NCBI GenBank assembly: GCA_019925795.1
Contig: CM034305.1
Location: 55,912,573 to 55,976,572 of the forward strand
DNA: 64,000 nt
Direction: 5' to 3'
Source: Dendrobium chrysotoxum
Lineage: Eukaryota; Streptophyta; Magnoliopsida; Asparagales; Orchidaceae
Positions 23,360 to 32,601 of the stretch are shown in pieces (position 1 is the first letter of the stretch; the number at the start of each line of letters is the position of its first letter). The notes beneath the pieces were generated by a model. That model was not told the origin of the DNA. It worked only from the letters and a program-made list of their open reading frames with translations, and made no database searches. Both the position numbers and the translations under genes were made by a program.

Positions 23360-24382
23360 CTACTGCGCAGCAAAGTCAGTGAAGCGCTGGATGTCCTCAG
23401 CGTGCCGCTGCTCCTGGATAACCACGTAGGAGTCAAATCTGGCCTCCCACTGATCGAAACGCTGCACTAGGTGGTCAAAGGGAGAGGCAATGTGAAGGGG
23501 AGCAGGTGCCTCGGGTGCAGCAGGAGCTGGAATGTCCGCTTCCTCCTCTTCCTTAACATCCGGGGCGGGCTCCGGATGTAGTCGGGTGCTGTGTAGGACA
23601 TGGAAGGCATTATTGGTGAGGAAGGAAGGAGGAACATCTGGAGCTGCGGGATATTGCAGGTCATATTTGGTTTCAAGGGCATAGGCAATGATGTGTCCTA
23701 AGGCTAGATTTGGACGACGGCGATGACCTGGATCCCGAATGGTGGTGAGGTGCTCTAGGTACCGGATAATGAGGTCTATGGCATTAAATTCCCTATTGGC
23801 CAGGATGTAGTAGGTAGTCAAGGACAGGAGTGGGGTGATGTGAATTCGATCCCCCGCCTTTGGAATGACGGAGGAACGAAGAACATGCTGAATAGTCCGG
23901 GCGTCCTTAAGAAGTATGGAGCAGGCATTGTCATGATAAGGGGTATTTGTATTTCGAAGGAAATGATTGGTGACACTCCAATCATAGTCTGGGTCGGTGA
24001 TAAGGGTGTGGAGTTTGTCGCCGGTAATGGAAAGTTGGAGAATGTTATGAAAGTCCTGGTAGGTAAGTTCAACGGGGCGTTGATTTACATAAGATCGGAG
24101 GGTGGAATAATCAGCGGAAATCCACAAGTTCGCAAAGAAAACGCAAAGAAGTTCTGAGCTAAAGGGAAAAGTGAGAGTCAGGATGAAGGTGAGGGAGGTG
24201 TGTGCGAAGAGGTCAAGGACAGGATAAGTGAGAGTGCGGGGATTTAAGATTTTTGATGGCGTGATCCCCACTTCGTAGTATCGCTCGTAGGCAGCCTGAT
24301 CGGCTGCATTGGGGAAGCGAGGATCAACCGGTCGCCGGGAGGAACTGGCACCCTTTTTACGAGACCTTTTGCCACCAGCCAT
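23360..24382 (-). CDS. E1 ORF3: accessory protein of Sirevirus-like element, 340 aa
   Basis: Third ORF between RNase H and the 3' LTR, open for 340 residues from ATG at 24382. Residues 1-20 are basic and serine-rich (MAGGKRSRKKGASSSRR), a possible nuclear-localisation tail. Residues ~25-240 form a helical globular region with the conserved VIPKAGDRIHITPLLS and NLALGHIIAYALETKY blocks. Then follow an acidic/proline/alanine linker (~255-285) and a glutamine-rich, possibly coiled C-terminus. A TAG at 23360-23362 stands where E2 has CAG. The same frame continues to a natural stop at 23243, about 379 codons, with one more TAG at 23330-23332, so this copy lost only its last ~39 residues. No signal peptide or membrane span is visible, so it is unlikely to be an envelope protein. 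It resembles proteins called putative plant transposon protein. A promoter-like TATA lies 77 nt upstream. A DNA-binding regulator is an inference. Confidence 0.85.
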   Translation of the reverse strand: MAGGKRSRKKGASSSRRPVDPRFPNAADQAAYERYYEVGITPSKILNPRTLTYPVLDLFAHTSLTFILTLTFPFSSELLCVFFANLWISADYSTLRSYVNQRPVELTYQDFHNILQLSITGDKLHTLITDPDYDWSVTNHFLRNTNTPYHDNACSILLKDARTIQHVLRSSVIPKAGDRIHITPLLSLTTYYILANREFNAIDLIIRYLEHLTTIRDPGHRRRPNLALGHIIAYALETKYDLQYPAAPDVPPSFLTNNAFHVLHSTRLHPEPAPDVKEEEEADIPAPAAPEAPAPLHIASPFDHLVQRFDQWEARFDSYVVIQEQRHAEDIQRFTDFAAQ

Positions 24383-24458
24383 TAGGAATCCAAAGTGTAA
24401 GGAAGTAGAAGGAGAGTGGAAGAAAAAAGGTGTGGAAAAATCTAAAGAAAAATTGCTG

Positions 24459-24466
24459 TTTATATA
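24459..24466 (-). promoter_or_regulatory. TATA box of internal ORF3 promoter (E1)
   Basis: TATATAAA on the minus strand, 77 nt upstream of the ORF3 ATG and just downstream of the palindrome array. Equivalent boxes precede ORF3 in E2 (TATTTAAA, 45466-45473) and E0 (TTTAAATAG, ~21168-21176). This suggests a separate ORF3 transcript. Confidence 0.65.
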
Positions 24467-24475
24467 GAAAACGGC

Positions 24476-24962
24476 CTGATCGTCCCGTACGATCGCGACA
24501 TCGTCCGGGATGATATGGCCATTTATGACATCCTGGACGATTGGTCAAAAAGGCGGTCCGATCGTCCAGGACGATTAGACACAGGCGATCGCCCCGAGGA
24601 GTCGGGCTGGACGACCGTTGACGAAAAGTATCGTCCCGTACGATTAGGTGGATCGTCCGGGATGATATGCAATAAAAATGTCGGACGGGCCGAATTCCAA
24701 TCGTCCAGCGGCTGACATGTGGATCGTCCAGGACAATGATGTGGATCATCCCGGATGATGGACAATAATTGGTGCAATATCAGCCGTTTGATCAGATCAG
24801 GAAGATATGGATCATATCGTCTAGGACGATGTAAGGATCGTCCAGGACGATCACCAATAATTGGCATTTTTCAGCAGCAGGAGCAGTGTGGGGACGATTT
24901 TGAATGAATCGTCCAGGATGATGTTTGGATTGTCCAGGATGAAGAGGATCGTCCAGGACGAT
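24476..24962. promoter_or_regulatory. TCGT-N5-ACGA palindrome array upstream of ORF3 (E1)
   Basis: Six exact copies lie at 24480-24492, 24562-24574, 24631-24643, 24817-24829, 24838-24850 and 24949-24961. At least six decayed copies lie between them. The motif and its spacer types (CCAGG, CCCGT, CTAGG, CCGGG) are the same as in the LTR array. The array starts about 10 bp beyond the ORF3 TATA box. Confidence 0.88.
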
Positions 24963-26267
24963 GTGAAGAAAATAGAAAAAGATGAATGATGAAGATGATC
25001 GATCAGGATCCTAAAAACACAACCATGAAATCAAAATAAAACAAAAAAGAATAAATCTTACAGCAAAAACCCATAAAAGCAACATTTTTTTTGATCAAGC
25101 TGCTCGAGTAACTCAGAATGCTTCCTTGATTTTGGATCCAAAAACCAATATGAAGACAATTGACAGCGCTGAAATCCAGAAAAGGTTGGAAAAAATTAAC
25201 TTTTGTAACTCCGACCCCGGGCACCTTATCGATGCAAACCTCTTTCAAAACAAAAATCCGATTCAGAAGAAAAGATATTAGATTTGAAAAGAGATCCTTT
25301 CAAGCTTTATTCCAGAAAAATATCTGATATAATAGTGTCACAAAGTAAAAATCAAAAATCAAGATTTTCAAACTTAAGCTTTTAAAAATATTAAGTGGCG
25401 CACGGATTTTTCTAAGATATTTAACAATCTGAAATGGAGGAAAGCTTGGTTTGGGCTCATTTTGTGCCTCTTTTTCAAATTGGTTGGCGCTTTGCGCATC
25501 TTTTTATTTTTGATACACTTTGTGTATCTAATTTGGTAATTTCACATCTTTTTAATTTTGGGCTCATTTTATGCCTCTTTTTGCAAATTATTTGGCGCAC
25601 TGCGCATCTTTTGTAAGCTTTCTCCTTTTCATAATCATTAAAGAGTCTCAGCTGTGAGATTATCTTCCAGACATAGGAGATGACTCTCCACAGTAAGGAA
25701 GAATGATTCACAAAACAAAAGCCATACAGCATATGATAAATGCAATCACTTGGTTTAAAAAATCAAACTAATGACTCAAGACTTTGAAAAACACTATTGA
25801 TATGAGACAGATTATTGTAGGAAGATAAAATAATCTCTTTTTTAAAAACTAACATTTTAATTTTGAAGAGAATTTTTATCTAAAAGAAACTATACACCAG
25901 TAAAGGAGTTAGAGGAAGAGAAACAATCATCAATGTTTCTTCCCTTTAATAGATTCAGTGGAATCAATCACTGCTTACCAGCTTTCAAACCAAAACAAGG
26001 TAAAGACTCCCAGTCATAAATTCAGATTATCAGAAGTGGTGAGCGGTGATCAGATTTTGAAAAGCATAAAACAATAAGTGCAGGAGTTGAACCAGTGAAT
26101 AGAAAACAGGTAGAAAATCACATCAAAGTAAATGCTCAAATCAAACTAATAGTAAAGCTAAAAACCGAAATCAGCAGAAGAAATAAAATCAACTGAAAGC
26201 AAATAATCAAACCAAAAACTAACTAACAGAAAATAGAATACCAATCAGAAATCAGCAGTCATCAGAA
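24963..26267 (-). other. E1 spacer between RNase H and ORF3
   Basis: Non-coding. At 25395-25612 it holds repeats of the type GGCGCA-TTGCGCATCTTTT alternating with GGGCTCATTTT-TGCCTCTTTTT. A similar block lies at about 44495-44600 in E2. The remainder is AT-rich without a supported gene. Sequence around 25860-26000 matches E2 at about 44130-44230. Confidence 0.6.
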
Positions 26268-27700
26268 TCAAGCATTTATATCAATCACTCCTAATCTGGT
26301 TCTCAAAATGCTGAATGAGTCAAAGGCCAGTGGTTTAGTGAATATGTCAGCCAGCTGATTTTCAGTTGCTACATGATGTAGCTCAATATCCCCTTTTGTA
26401 ACGTGGTCCCTAATGAAGTGATGCCTTATATCAATGTGTTTGGTCTTAGAATGTTGGATTGGATTTTTAGAGATATAGATGGCACTAGTATTATCACACA
26501 TAAAAGAAATTATGCCAACAGGTACCCCTAAATCCAAGACTTGTTGCTTCAACCAAAGAACTTGGGCCACACAACTCCCTAAGGCAATGTACTTAGCTTC
26601 AGTAGTGGAAAGTGCAACTGAGTTCTATTTTCTACTGGACCAGGAGACTAACGACTGTCCTATGAACTGACAAGTCCCAGAAGTGCTCTTTCTATCCACC
26701 CTACACCCCGCAAAGTCAGAATCAGAATATCCAATGATCTCAAAAGAGGTGTGGTGCCTAGGGTACCAGATTCCTAGGTTTGGGGTCCCTAAAAGATATC
26801 TAAGAATTCTCTTAACAGCAGTCAGGTGGGACTCTTTAGGATCAGCCTGAAACCTAGCACAAAGATAGACACTAAACATGATATCAGGTCGGCTAGTAGT
26901 CAGGTAAAGCAGTGATCCTATTATCCCTCTATACTTCTTCTGATCAACAGATTTTCCACTTGAGTCCTTATCTAACTGAACTGAGGAGGGCATGGGAGTA
27001 TTGATTGGCTTGGCTTTGTCCATTTCATATTTCTTCAAAATGTCCTTAGTGTATTTTGATTGATTGAGAAAGGTTCTATCATCTGTTTGCCTTATGCTAA
27101 ACCCCAAAAAATAGGATAATTCTCCCATCATACTCATCTCAAACTCCTTACTCATTGTTTTAGAAAACTCATCACATAAATATTTATCAGAAGATCCAAA
27201 AATTATATCATCAACATAGATCTGGACAATGAGTAAGTCATCCCCTAATCTCCTCAGAAAAAGGGTGGTGTCTACGCTCCCCTTAACAAACTCTCTTTCT
27301 AACAGGAATGTGCTAAGCCTCTCATATCACGCTCTGGGTGCCTGTTTCAATCCATATAAGGCCTTTTTTAATTTATAGACATAACTTGGATATTGGGAAC
27401 TCTCAAAACCTGGGAGTTGTTCTACAAAAACATCTTCTTTAATTACCCCATTTAAGAAGACACTCTTGACATCCATTTGAAACAGCTTAAATCCCTTATA
27501 ACAGGAAAGGCTAGTAGCACTCTAATGGCTTCCAATCTAGCTACAGGGGCAAAAGTCTCCTCAAAATCAATCCCTTCTATCTAATTATACCCCTTAGCCA
27601 CCAATCTTGCCTTATTTCTCACCACCACACCAGAATCATTCATCTTATTCTTAAAGACCCACTTGGTTCCCACAATACTTTAATTTTTAGGTCTTTCTAC
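26268..27700 (-). pseudogene. E1 reverse transcriptase and RNase H
   Basis: The C-terminal half of the copia polyprotein. The RT catalytic motif YVDD is at 27207-27218, followed by the open stretch 26625-27155 (MSMMGELSYFLGFSIRQ ... GIIGSLLYLTTSRPDIMFSV). RNase H runs to the TGA at 26268 and includes CDNTSAIYISKNPIQHSKTK and ADIFTKPL. Breaks seen: TAG near 27583 (CAG in the ancestor), a 1-nt deletion near 27500 relative to E2, TGA for Trp near 27330, and a stop near 26620. Most are C-to-T or G-to-A. The family makes cDNA from element RNA; this copy cannot do so alone. Confidence 0.88.
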
Positions 27701-27706
27701 TAACTC

Positions 27707-28702
27707 TCAAACATCATTCCTTACAAATTGATTTAATTCTTTCTGCATAGCTAAAATCCAAAACTCATCCGATAAGGCTTGATTGATGTTGGTGGGTTCA
27801 GTCAATGAGATAAAGGCAGAATGGTTTACTTCCTTCCTAAGTCCATGCCTAGTCCTAACACCTTCAGAAGGGTCTCCTAAGATCAATTCTTTAGGATGAC
27901 TCAAAGAATATCTCCAATCTCTAGGCAATGTGGTTTGAGGTTCTACCCTTTCCTCCAGATTTGTATTTCCAACCCCTTGGGTAACCTCAATAATCTCTTC
28001 ATCTTCTACTTTAGATCTAGACTCCTTAGGATCAGATTCATCAAACACTACATGGGTTGTTTCTTCCACCACCAAAGTCATCCTATTGAACACCCTAAAG
28101 GATTTCCCCACACTTGAATATCCTAAGAACACTCCTTCATCAGATTTAGGGTCAAATTTTCCTAAGAGTGATTTCCCGTTGTTCAGAATGAAAACCTTAC
28201 AGCCAAAGACATGGAGGTGGGATAGATTTGGAGTTCTACCCTTAATGATCTCATAAGGTGTCTTGTTCAGTTTGACTCTCACATTCACCCTATTCAGCAC
28301 ATAACAGGCAGCGTTCACCGCTTCAGTCCAAAAGTATTTTGGAAGTGAATACTCGGCAAGCATGGCTCTAGCGGCTTCCACTAAGGTCCTGTTCTTCCTT
28401 TCAGCTACCCCGTTCTGCTGAGGGGTCCTAGGAGCTGAAAAATTGTGACTAATCCCATGATCCTCACAAAAACTTCCAAATCTTTCATTTTTAAACTCCC
28501 CTCCGTGATCACTATGGATGGTAATAATCTCACATCCTAACTTCTTCTGAATCCAAGTAGAGAAAGATCTAAACTCATCAAATGACTCAGATATATGTGA
28601 CAAAAACTTAACCCACGTGAACCTTGAATAATCATCTACAATCACAAACCCATAGACTCTCCCCCCTAAGCTGGCAGTGCTAATGGGTCCAAAGAGGTCC
28701 AT
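27707..28702 (-). CDS. E1 integrase (core and C-terminal part), 331 codons open
   Basis: DDE integrase of the copia type: MDLFGPISTASLGG and VVDDYSRFTWV carry the first Asp, IHSDHGGEFKNERF the second Asp, and TPQQNGVAERKNRTL the Glu. The C-terminal region has the GYSSVGKSFRVFN and HVVFDESD blocks typical of plant copia polyproteins. The frame stops at a TGA (27707) where Trp is expected. Upstream it is the same frame as the protease segment, separated only by a TAA (CAA in E2) and a short stretch. In the family it inserts the cDNA into the host genome. Confidence 0.88.
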   Translation of the reverse strand: MDLFGPISTASLGGRVYGFVIVDDYSRFTWVKFLSHISESFDEFRSFSTWIQKKLGCEIITIHSDHGGEFKNERFGSFCEDHGISHNFSAPRTPQQNGVAERKNRTLVEAARAMLAEYSLPKYFWTEAVNAACYVLNRVNVRVKLNKTPYEIIKGRTPNLSHLHVFGCKVFILNNGKSLLGKFDPKSDEGVFLGYSSVGKSFRVFNRMTLVVEETTHVVFDESDPKESRSKVEDEEIIEVTQGVGNTNLEERVEPQTTLPRDWRYSLSHPKELILGDPSEGVRTRHGLRKEVNHSAFISLTEPTNINQALSDEFWILAMQKELNQFVRNDV

Positions 28703-28765
28703 GTGAAGAACTTCTAAAGGTCTAGAGGTGCTAATATCCTTAACAGAATGAAAGGAGAACTGGAC

Positions 28766-29317
28766 TTACTTCCCTAACTGACAGGCATCACACAGGTGAT
28801 CATTAGTGAACTTAAGCTTGGGCACACCTCTAACTAAGTCCTTTTGGGTGACACTCCTAAGGGTTTTCATACTGGCATGACACAATCTCTTATGCCATAA
28901 CCAAGACTCATCAGTAGCAGTTTTTAAGCAAATTGAATTATCAGATTTAATGCAACTTACATCCAGCTTGTAGACGTTGTTGATCCTTTGCCCCTGCAAA
29001 ATAACTTCATCATTTAAGCTTAAAATGCAGCCAGTGGGTAGGAATTTGATGATGTATCCCTTGTCACAGAGTTGATTGATGCTCAGCAAGTTGTGTTTCA
29101 GTCCATCTACAAGCAAAATATTATCAATCATAAAATTCTTTGAATCACCAATTATACCTGTACCTACCACCTTCCTGGTGGTGTTATCTCCAAGTGTAAC
29201 CTTGCCTCCAACTCTGGCCTCCAGTGAAATGAACTGATTTGCATCTCCAGTCATATGTCTTGAACATCCACTGTCCAGGTACCACATGCTCTCACAAGGT
29301 CTTGTGTGAGAGCACAC
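28766..29317 (-). CDS. E1 protease and pre-integrase segment
   Basis: Contains the aspartic protease active site WYLDSGCSRHMTGD (Asp-Ser-Gly intact) and the pre-integrase region (SWLWHKRLCHASMKTLR, then HLCDACQLGK) with its zinc-binding His/Cys residues. It ends at TAA (28766), where E2 has CAA. The frame is -1 relative to gag. Its first codon, GTG at 29317, lies directly after TTTTGTAG, a splice-acceptor-like sequence also present in E2 and E0. No ATG lies near the start, so it is probably made as a fusion. Confidence 0.85.
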   Translation of the reverse strand: MCSHTRPCESMWYLDSGCSRHMTGDANQFISLEARVGGKVTLGDNTTRKVVGTGIIGDSKNFMIDNILLVDGLKHNLLSINQLCDKGYIIKFLPTGCILSLNDEVILQGQRINNVYKLDVSCIKSDNSICLKTATDESWLWHKRLCHASMKTLRSVTQKDLVRGVPKLKFTNDHLCDACQLGK

Positions 29318-30039
29318 CTACAAAATTATCAAACGTCAGTCTTAGGAACCCAAACAGGTTTGGGTTCCTTCTTATGAAAAGAAGAATGCAATGCATGCAT
29401 GCTGTGCTATGAAACAGGCAGTTTGGGTCTCCACACCCAATGTGTACTACGGTGAACAGTGCAGGTGTGGGAAATGTGCTCTAACATGCCACATGAAAAA
29501 TATCTAACACCAGGAAAAGGGTTAACTAATCTACGTGGGTGATAGTGCCTCTTCCTAGATGTATATGAAACATGCTTTGATGAACTTGCAATAGATTTTT
29601 CAAAAGGTGGCGGTGCATAAAACTGTTCAAAAGTAGGCGGTGTTTTGTTCTTTTCAAAAGCACTGATTTTCACTTTCAAAAACTCAATATGTTTATTTAA
29701 ACTTGCAATTTCAAAAGTTCTTGCACTTTCATTACTTTCTAACTCACATGTCATATCATTCACTTTCTTAAAAGCAACTTCTAATTCAACATGCGATATT
29801 TTTAACAAATCATGCTCAACAGTTAAATCAAAATATTTTTTGTTCAAATCATCGAATTCATCAAGCAAGGACATGTGATTGGAATCAAGTGTGGAATGAT
29901 CTTTAACTACAGAATCATGCTCTTTTTGCAAGGTCAAATAATCTAATTTCAGACTAGCATGAGTTTTCTTAAGCTTCCTATACGATGTATGAATTTTTTC
30001 AGAAACTTCAAATAATTGATCATAAGTAAGCTCACATAC
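29318..30039 (-). other. Candidate intron between gag and pol (E1), 722 nt
   Basis: Donor GAG|GTATGTGAG at 30040/30039 and acceptor TTTTGTAG|GTG at 29318/29317. Both sites are in phase 0: the donor is in the gag frame and the acceptor is in the protease frame. E2 has the same pair 722 nt apart (40077-40798) and E0 has it 668 nt apart (36442-37109). Removal would fuse Gag to Pol. Retention gives a longer Gag ending at TGA 29329-29331. The signal is inferred from sequence only. Confidence 0.5.
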
Positions 30040-30054
30040 CTCTTCCTGGTCTGA
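29329..30054 (-). pseudogene. E1 Gag C-terminal extension (coiled coil and second zinc knuckle)
   Basis: This is the same frame as gag and continues it past a TAG at 30055 (CAG in E2). It is predicted helical/coiled (HDLLKISHVELEVAFKKVND and similar) and is followed by a CGMLEHISHTC knuckle whose first Cys is Tyr (RYFSC). A second TAG at 29407-29409 also replaces CAG. The frame then runs to VPKTDV and a TGA that is shared with the other copies and so is likely ancestral. Ancestral Gag would be 603 codons, the same count as in E2. Confidence 0.75.
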
Positions 30055-31140
30055 CTAACCAGGGTGATCATCAGCCATCAGACACAAGTTTGTTTCCTCC
30101 TCTTCAGCTTCAGTCTCAGAAGAGTCGGATGCAGAGTCTGCCCAAAATGCCTTCTGAATCCGCTTCTTGTCCTTTCTGAACTTTGGTTTCTCCTCACCCT
30201 TCTCCTTGCTTGGGTGAGCCTTAAGTGTAGGACAATCAGCCTTAATGTGTCCAGGTTTCCTGCATTCAAAACAAACAGATTCAGATGAACCCTTAAAATT
30301 TTTACTGGACTTACCCTTGTTCCACTTCTGATAGTTCTTATGTTTCTTCCTTAGAAAGCTTTTGAATTGCCTTGTGATTAAGGCAACATCATCGCTATCA
30401 GGCCCGGAAGTGCTAGCATCTGAATCTTTGGCCTTTAGTGCCACTGTCTTCTCTTTCTTGCGTTCACCTGCATCAAGTTGCCTTTGGTTCACCCCTTGCT
30501 CGTAAGCAATGAGTGATCCAAGTAAGCTGTTAATAGAGTAAGTATTTAAATCTTTAGATTCAGTGATAGCAGTAATCTTAGCATCATAAGAAGCAGACAA
30601 ACATCTAAAAATTTTGTTCACTCTTTCGTAGTTAGTAAGTTCTCTACCTAAAGCATGCAAAGAGGTAATAATCTGAGTGAACCTTGTGTACATTTCTGAA
30701 ATAGTCTCACTAGGTTTCATGCAAAAAAGTTCGTAATCATGTAACAGGATGTTTAACCTAGACTGTTTGACTTCAGTTGTACCTTCGTATGTTATACATA
30801 ATCTATCCCAAATTTCCTTTCCCGTTGTACAAGTAGAAACACGCATATAGTCTTCAGATTTTAAAGCACAAAAGAAATAGTTCAAGCATTTTACATTTAA
30901 CTGTGCTAAATCACGATCATCAAACGTCCAATTAGCAAAAGGCAATTCAGTTCTCACATTGTTAATCAATCTAAAAGGTGGTTCGTATCCGTCCTTAACT
31001 AACATCCATATGCGATAATCAATAGATTGCAGAAAAGTAGACATGCATGCTTTCCAAAAATCAAAAGGAATATTGTCAAACAACGGTGGTCTTGTAATAG
31101 AATAACCTTCAATAGTATTACGATTGTTACAGTTAGCCAT
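30055..31140 (-). CDS. E1 Gag, N-terminal 361 residues
   Basis: Begins MANCNNRNTIEGYSITRPP, 42 nt inside the primer site. The capsid-like region (LFDNIPFDFWKACMSTFL ... NILLHDYELFCMKPSETI) spans roughly residues 15-230. A basic lysine-rich stretch and a CCHC zinc knuckle CFECRKPGHIKADC follow near residues 288-301, and an acidic tail near 335-355. It builds the cytoplasmic virus-like particle in this family. The stop TAG at 30055-30057 corresponds to CAG in E2, so the truncation is probably mutational. E0 and E2 encode clear homologues. Confidence 0.9.
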   Translation of the reverse strand: MANCNNRNTIEGYSITRPPLFDNIPFDFWKACMSTFLQSIDYRIWMLVKDGYEPPFRLINNVRTELPFANWTFDDRDLAQLNVKCLNYFFCALKSEDYMRVSTCTTGKEIWDRLCITYEGTTEVKQSRLNILLHDYELFCMKPSETISEMYTRFTQIITSLHALGRELTNYERVNKIFRCLSASYDAKITAITESKDLNTYSINSLLGSLIAYEQGVNQRQLDAGERKKEKTVALKAKDSDASTSGPDSDDVALITRQFKSFLRKKHKNYQKWNKGKSSKNFKGSSESVCFECRKPGHIKADCPTLKAHPSKEKGEEKPKFRKDKKRIQKAFWADSASDSSETEAEEEETNLCLMADDHPG

Positions 31141-31181
31141 GGATCAAATTCAAAAGTTTTTAAACCTAAATTTTGAATCTC

Positions 31182-31193
31182 GCTCTGATACCA
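31182..31193 (-). promoter_or_regulatory. Primer-binding site of E1 (initiator tRNA-Met)
   Basis: TGGTATCAGAGC on the minus strand, two bases after the 5' LTR end. It is an exact match to the 3' end complement of plant initiator tRNA-Met, used to prime minus-strand DNA synthesis. Confidence 0.93.
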
Positions 31194-31877
31194 CTTGAAA
31201 GTTTGAAAGGGATGTTAAGCCCTAGTGAACTAGTCCCGAGGCTAACTAAGAGGGGGGGGTGAATTGGTTATTTAAAAATTTCACAACAACAATGAAATTT
31301 TTTTTCGATATTTAGCAGCGAAAATAAATAAACATAAACGAAAAGATCAATCTCAGATATTCACCCACGCAGTTAATATCAAAAAATAAAGTGCAGAACT
31401 GAATCAGAAAAGCAAACTAGATTTTATAGTGGTTCGGTCAACTTGACCTACGTCCACTCCCCGGAGCCTCTCCTCCAGGTATTGCACTAAATAAAAAGTG
31501 TCTCTCCTTTTGCTCCCACAGCAAGGCGGAGAAGCCTGTACAAGACCTCCTTTTCACCACACGGTGGGGCAGAGAACCCGACCTCCTTTTGCTTCCTCCT
31601 GAAGCAGGAAGAGAACCTTCAAACTCCTTTTGCTTCCACCTGAAGCGGGCAGAGAACCCTAGATCTTCTTGCGAACGATCCTCTCACGACGAACACCGAC
31701 TAGACGAAAGATGACAAGCGGAGAAGACGACCCTGATCCATGCTTGGAGCAACTAGTGAATCCCTCACTAACTCCCCCTCACAAGATCCTCTCTCTCTCT
31801 CTCCCAACTCTCTCTCTCTCTAGGGTTTCTCAGGGAAGGAAGGTGGCAAAAGATTTTTCTTGTTTCAAGAAAAAATT

Positions 31878-31885
31878 CTTTTATA
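31878..31885 (-). promoter_or_regulatory. TATA box of E1 5' LTR
   Basis: TATAAAAG on the minus strand, about 43 bp downstream of the palindrome array. It is the predicted start region of the genomic RNA. Confidence 0.7.
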
Positions 31886-31927
31886 GGAGGGCTAAAAATT
31901 TACCCTAAATCTCAACTGGTCGGCCAA

Positions 31928-32601
31928 GATCGTCCAGGACGATCTATAGATCGTCTTGTACGATCAGTTCAAATTCAGCTATTTCAGCCTGGACGATCTG
32001 GCTCTTCTGGACAATCAGTAGAAAAAATTATTCATATCGTCCCGTACGATCCTGAGATCGTCCGGGACGATTAGTGCAAATCGAGGAATATCGTTCAGAA
32101 CACAGTTCGGGTCGTCCAGAGAAATCTGTGCTGGACGACCAAAAAATGACTTGATTGTCCAGGACGATAGGGATATCATCCTGTACGATTAGTTCAAAAA
32201 GTGCCCAAATCATCCTGAACACAGTTCGGGACGTACAGCTGAAATGCACTAGACGATTATGATCATCCGGGACGATCCTGTGATCGTCCAGGACGATATG
32301 ATCGTATCAATCAAAAATAAATTGCTTTCCTTAATTACTAAATTAAATTCGGCATGATTGTACTGAATCGTCCAGGACGATACAGTATCGTCCAGGACGA
32401 TCAGACCAAATAACTAAAAATAAAAACTTGCCTAACTTGATCTCGCGATTGAGCATTTTTTATTTGAGCATATCGTCCCGTACGATCCAAAGATCATCCA
32501 GGACGATCTGCTTAATCAGACCCTCTTAACTTAGTCGCCCTAATTAGGGTTTCTATTTTTACCTGATCGTCCAGGACGATGTGAATATCGTCCCGGACGA
32601 T
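31928..32601. promoter_or_regulatory. TCGT-N5-ACGA palindrome array in E1 5' LTR U3
   Basis: The same organisation as the 3' LTR array, with exact copies including TCGTCCAGGACGA, TCGTCCCGTACGA and TCGTCCCGGACGA (near 32588). Some copies are intact here and decayed in the other LTR, and vice versa, so the ancestral array was denser than either. Confidence 0.85.

Noticed and set aside
30055..30057. TAG in E1 gag as a programmed read-through stop
   Set aside because: E2 has CAG at this codon, and the following bases (TCAGAC) do not fit the usual read-through context.
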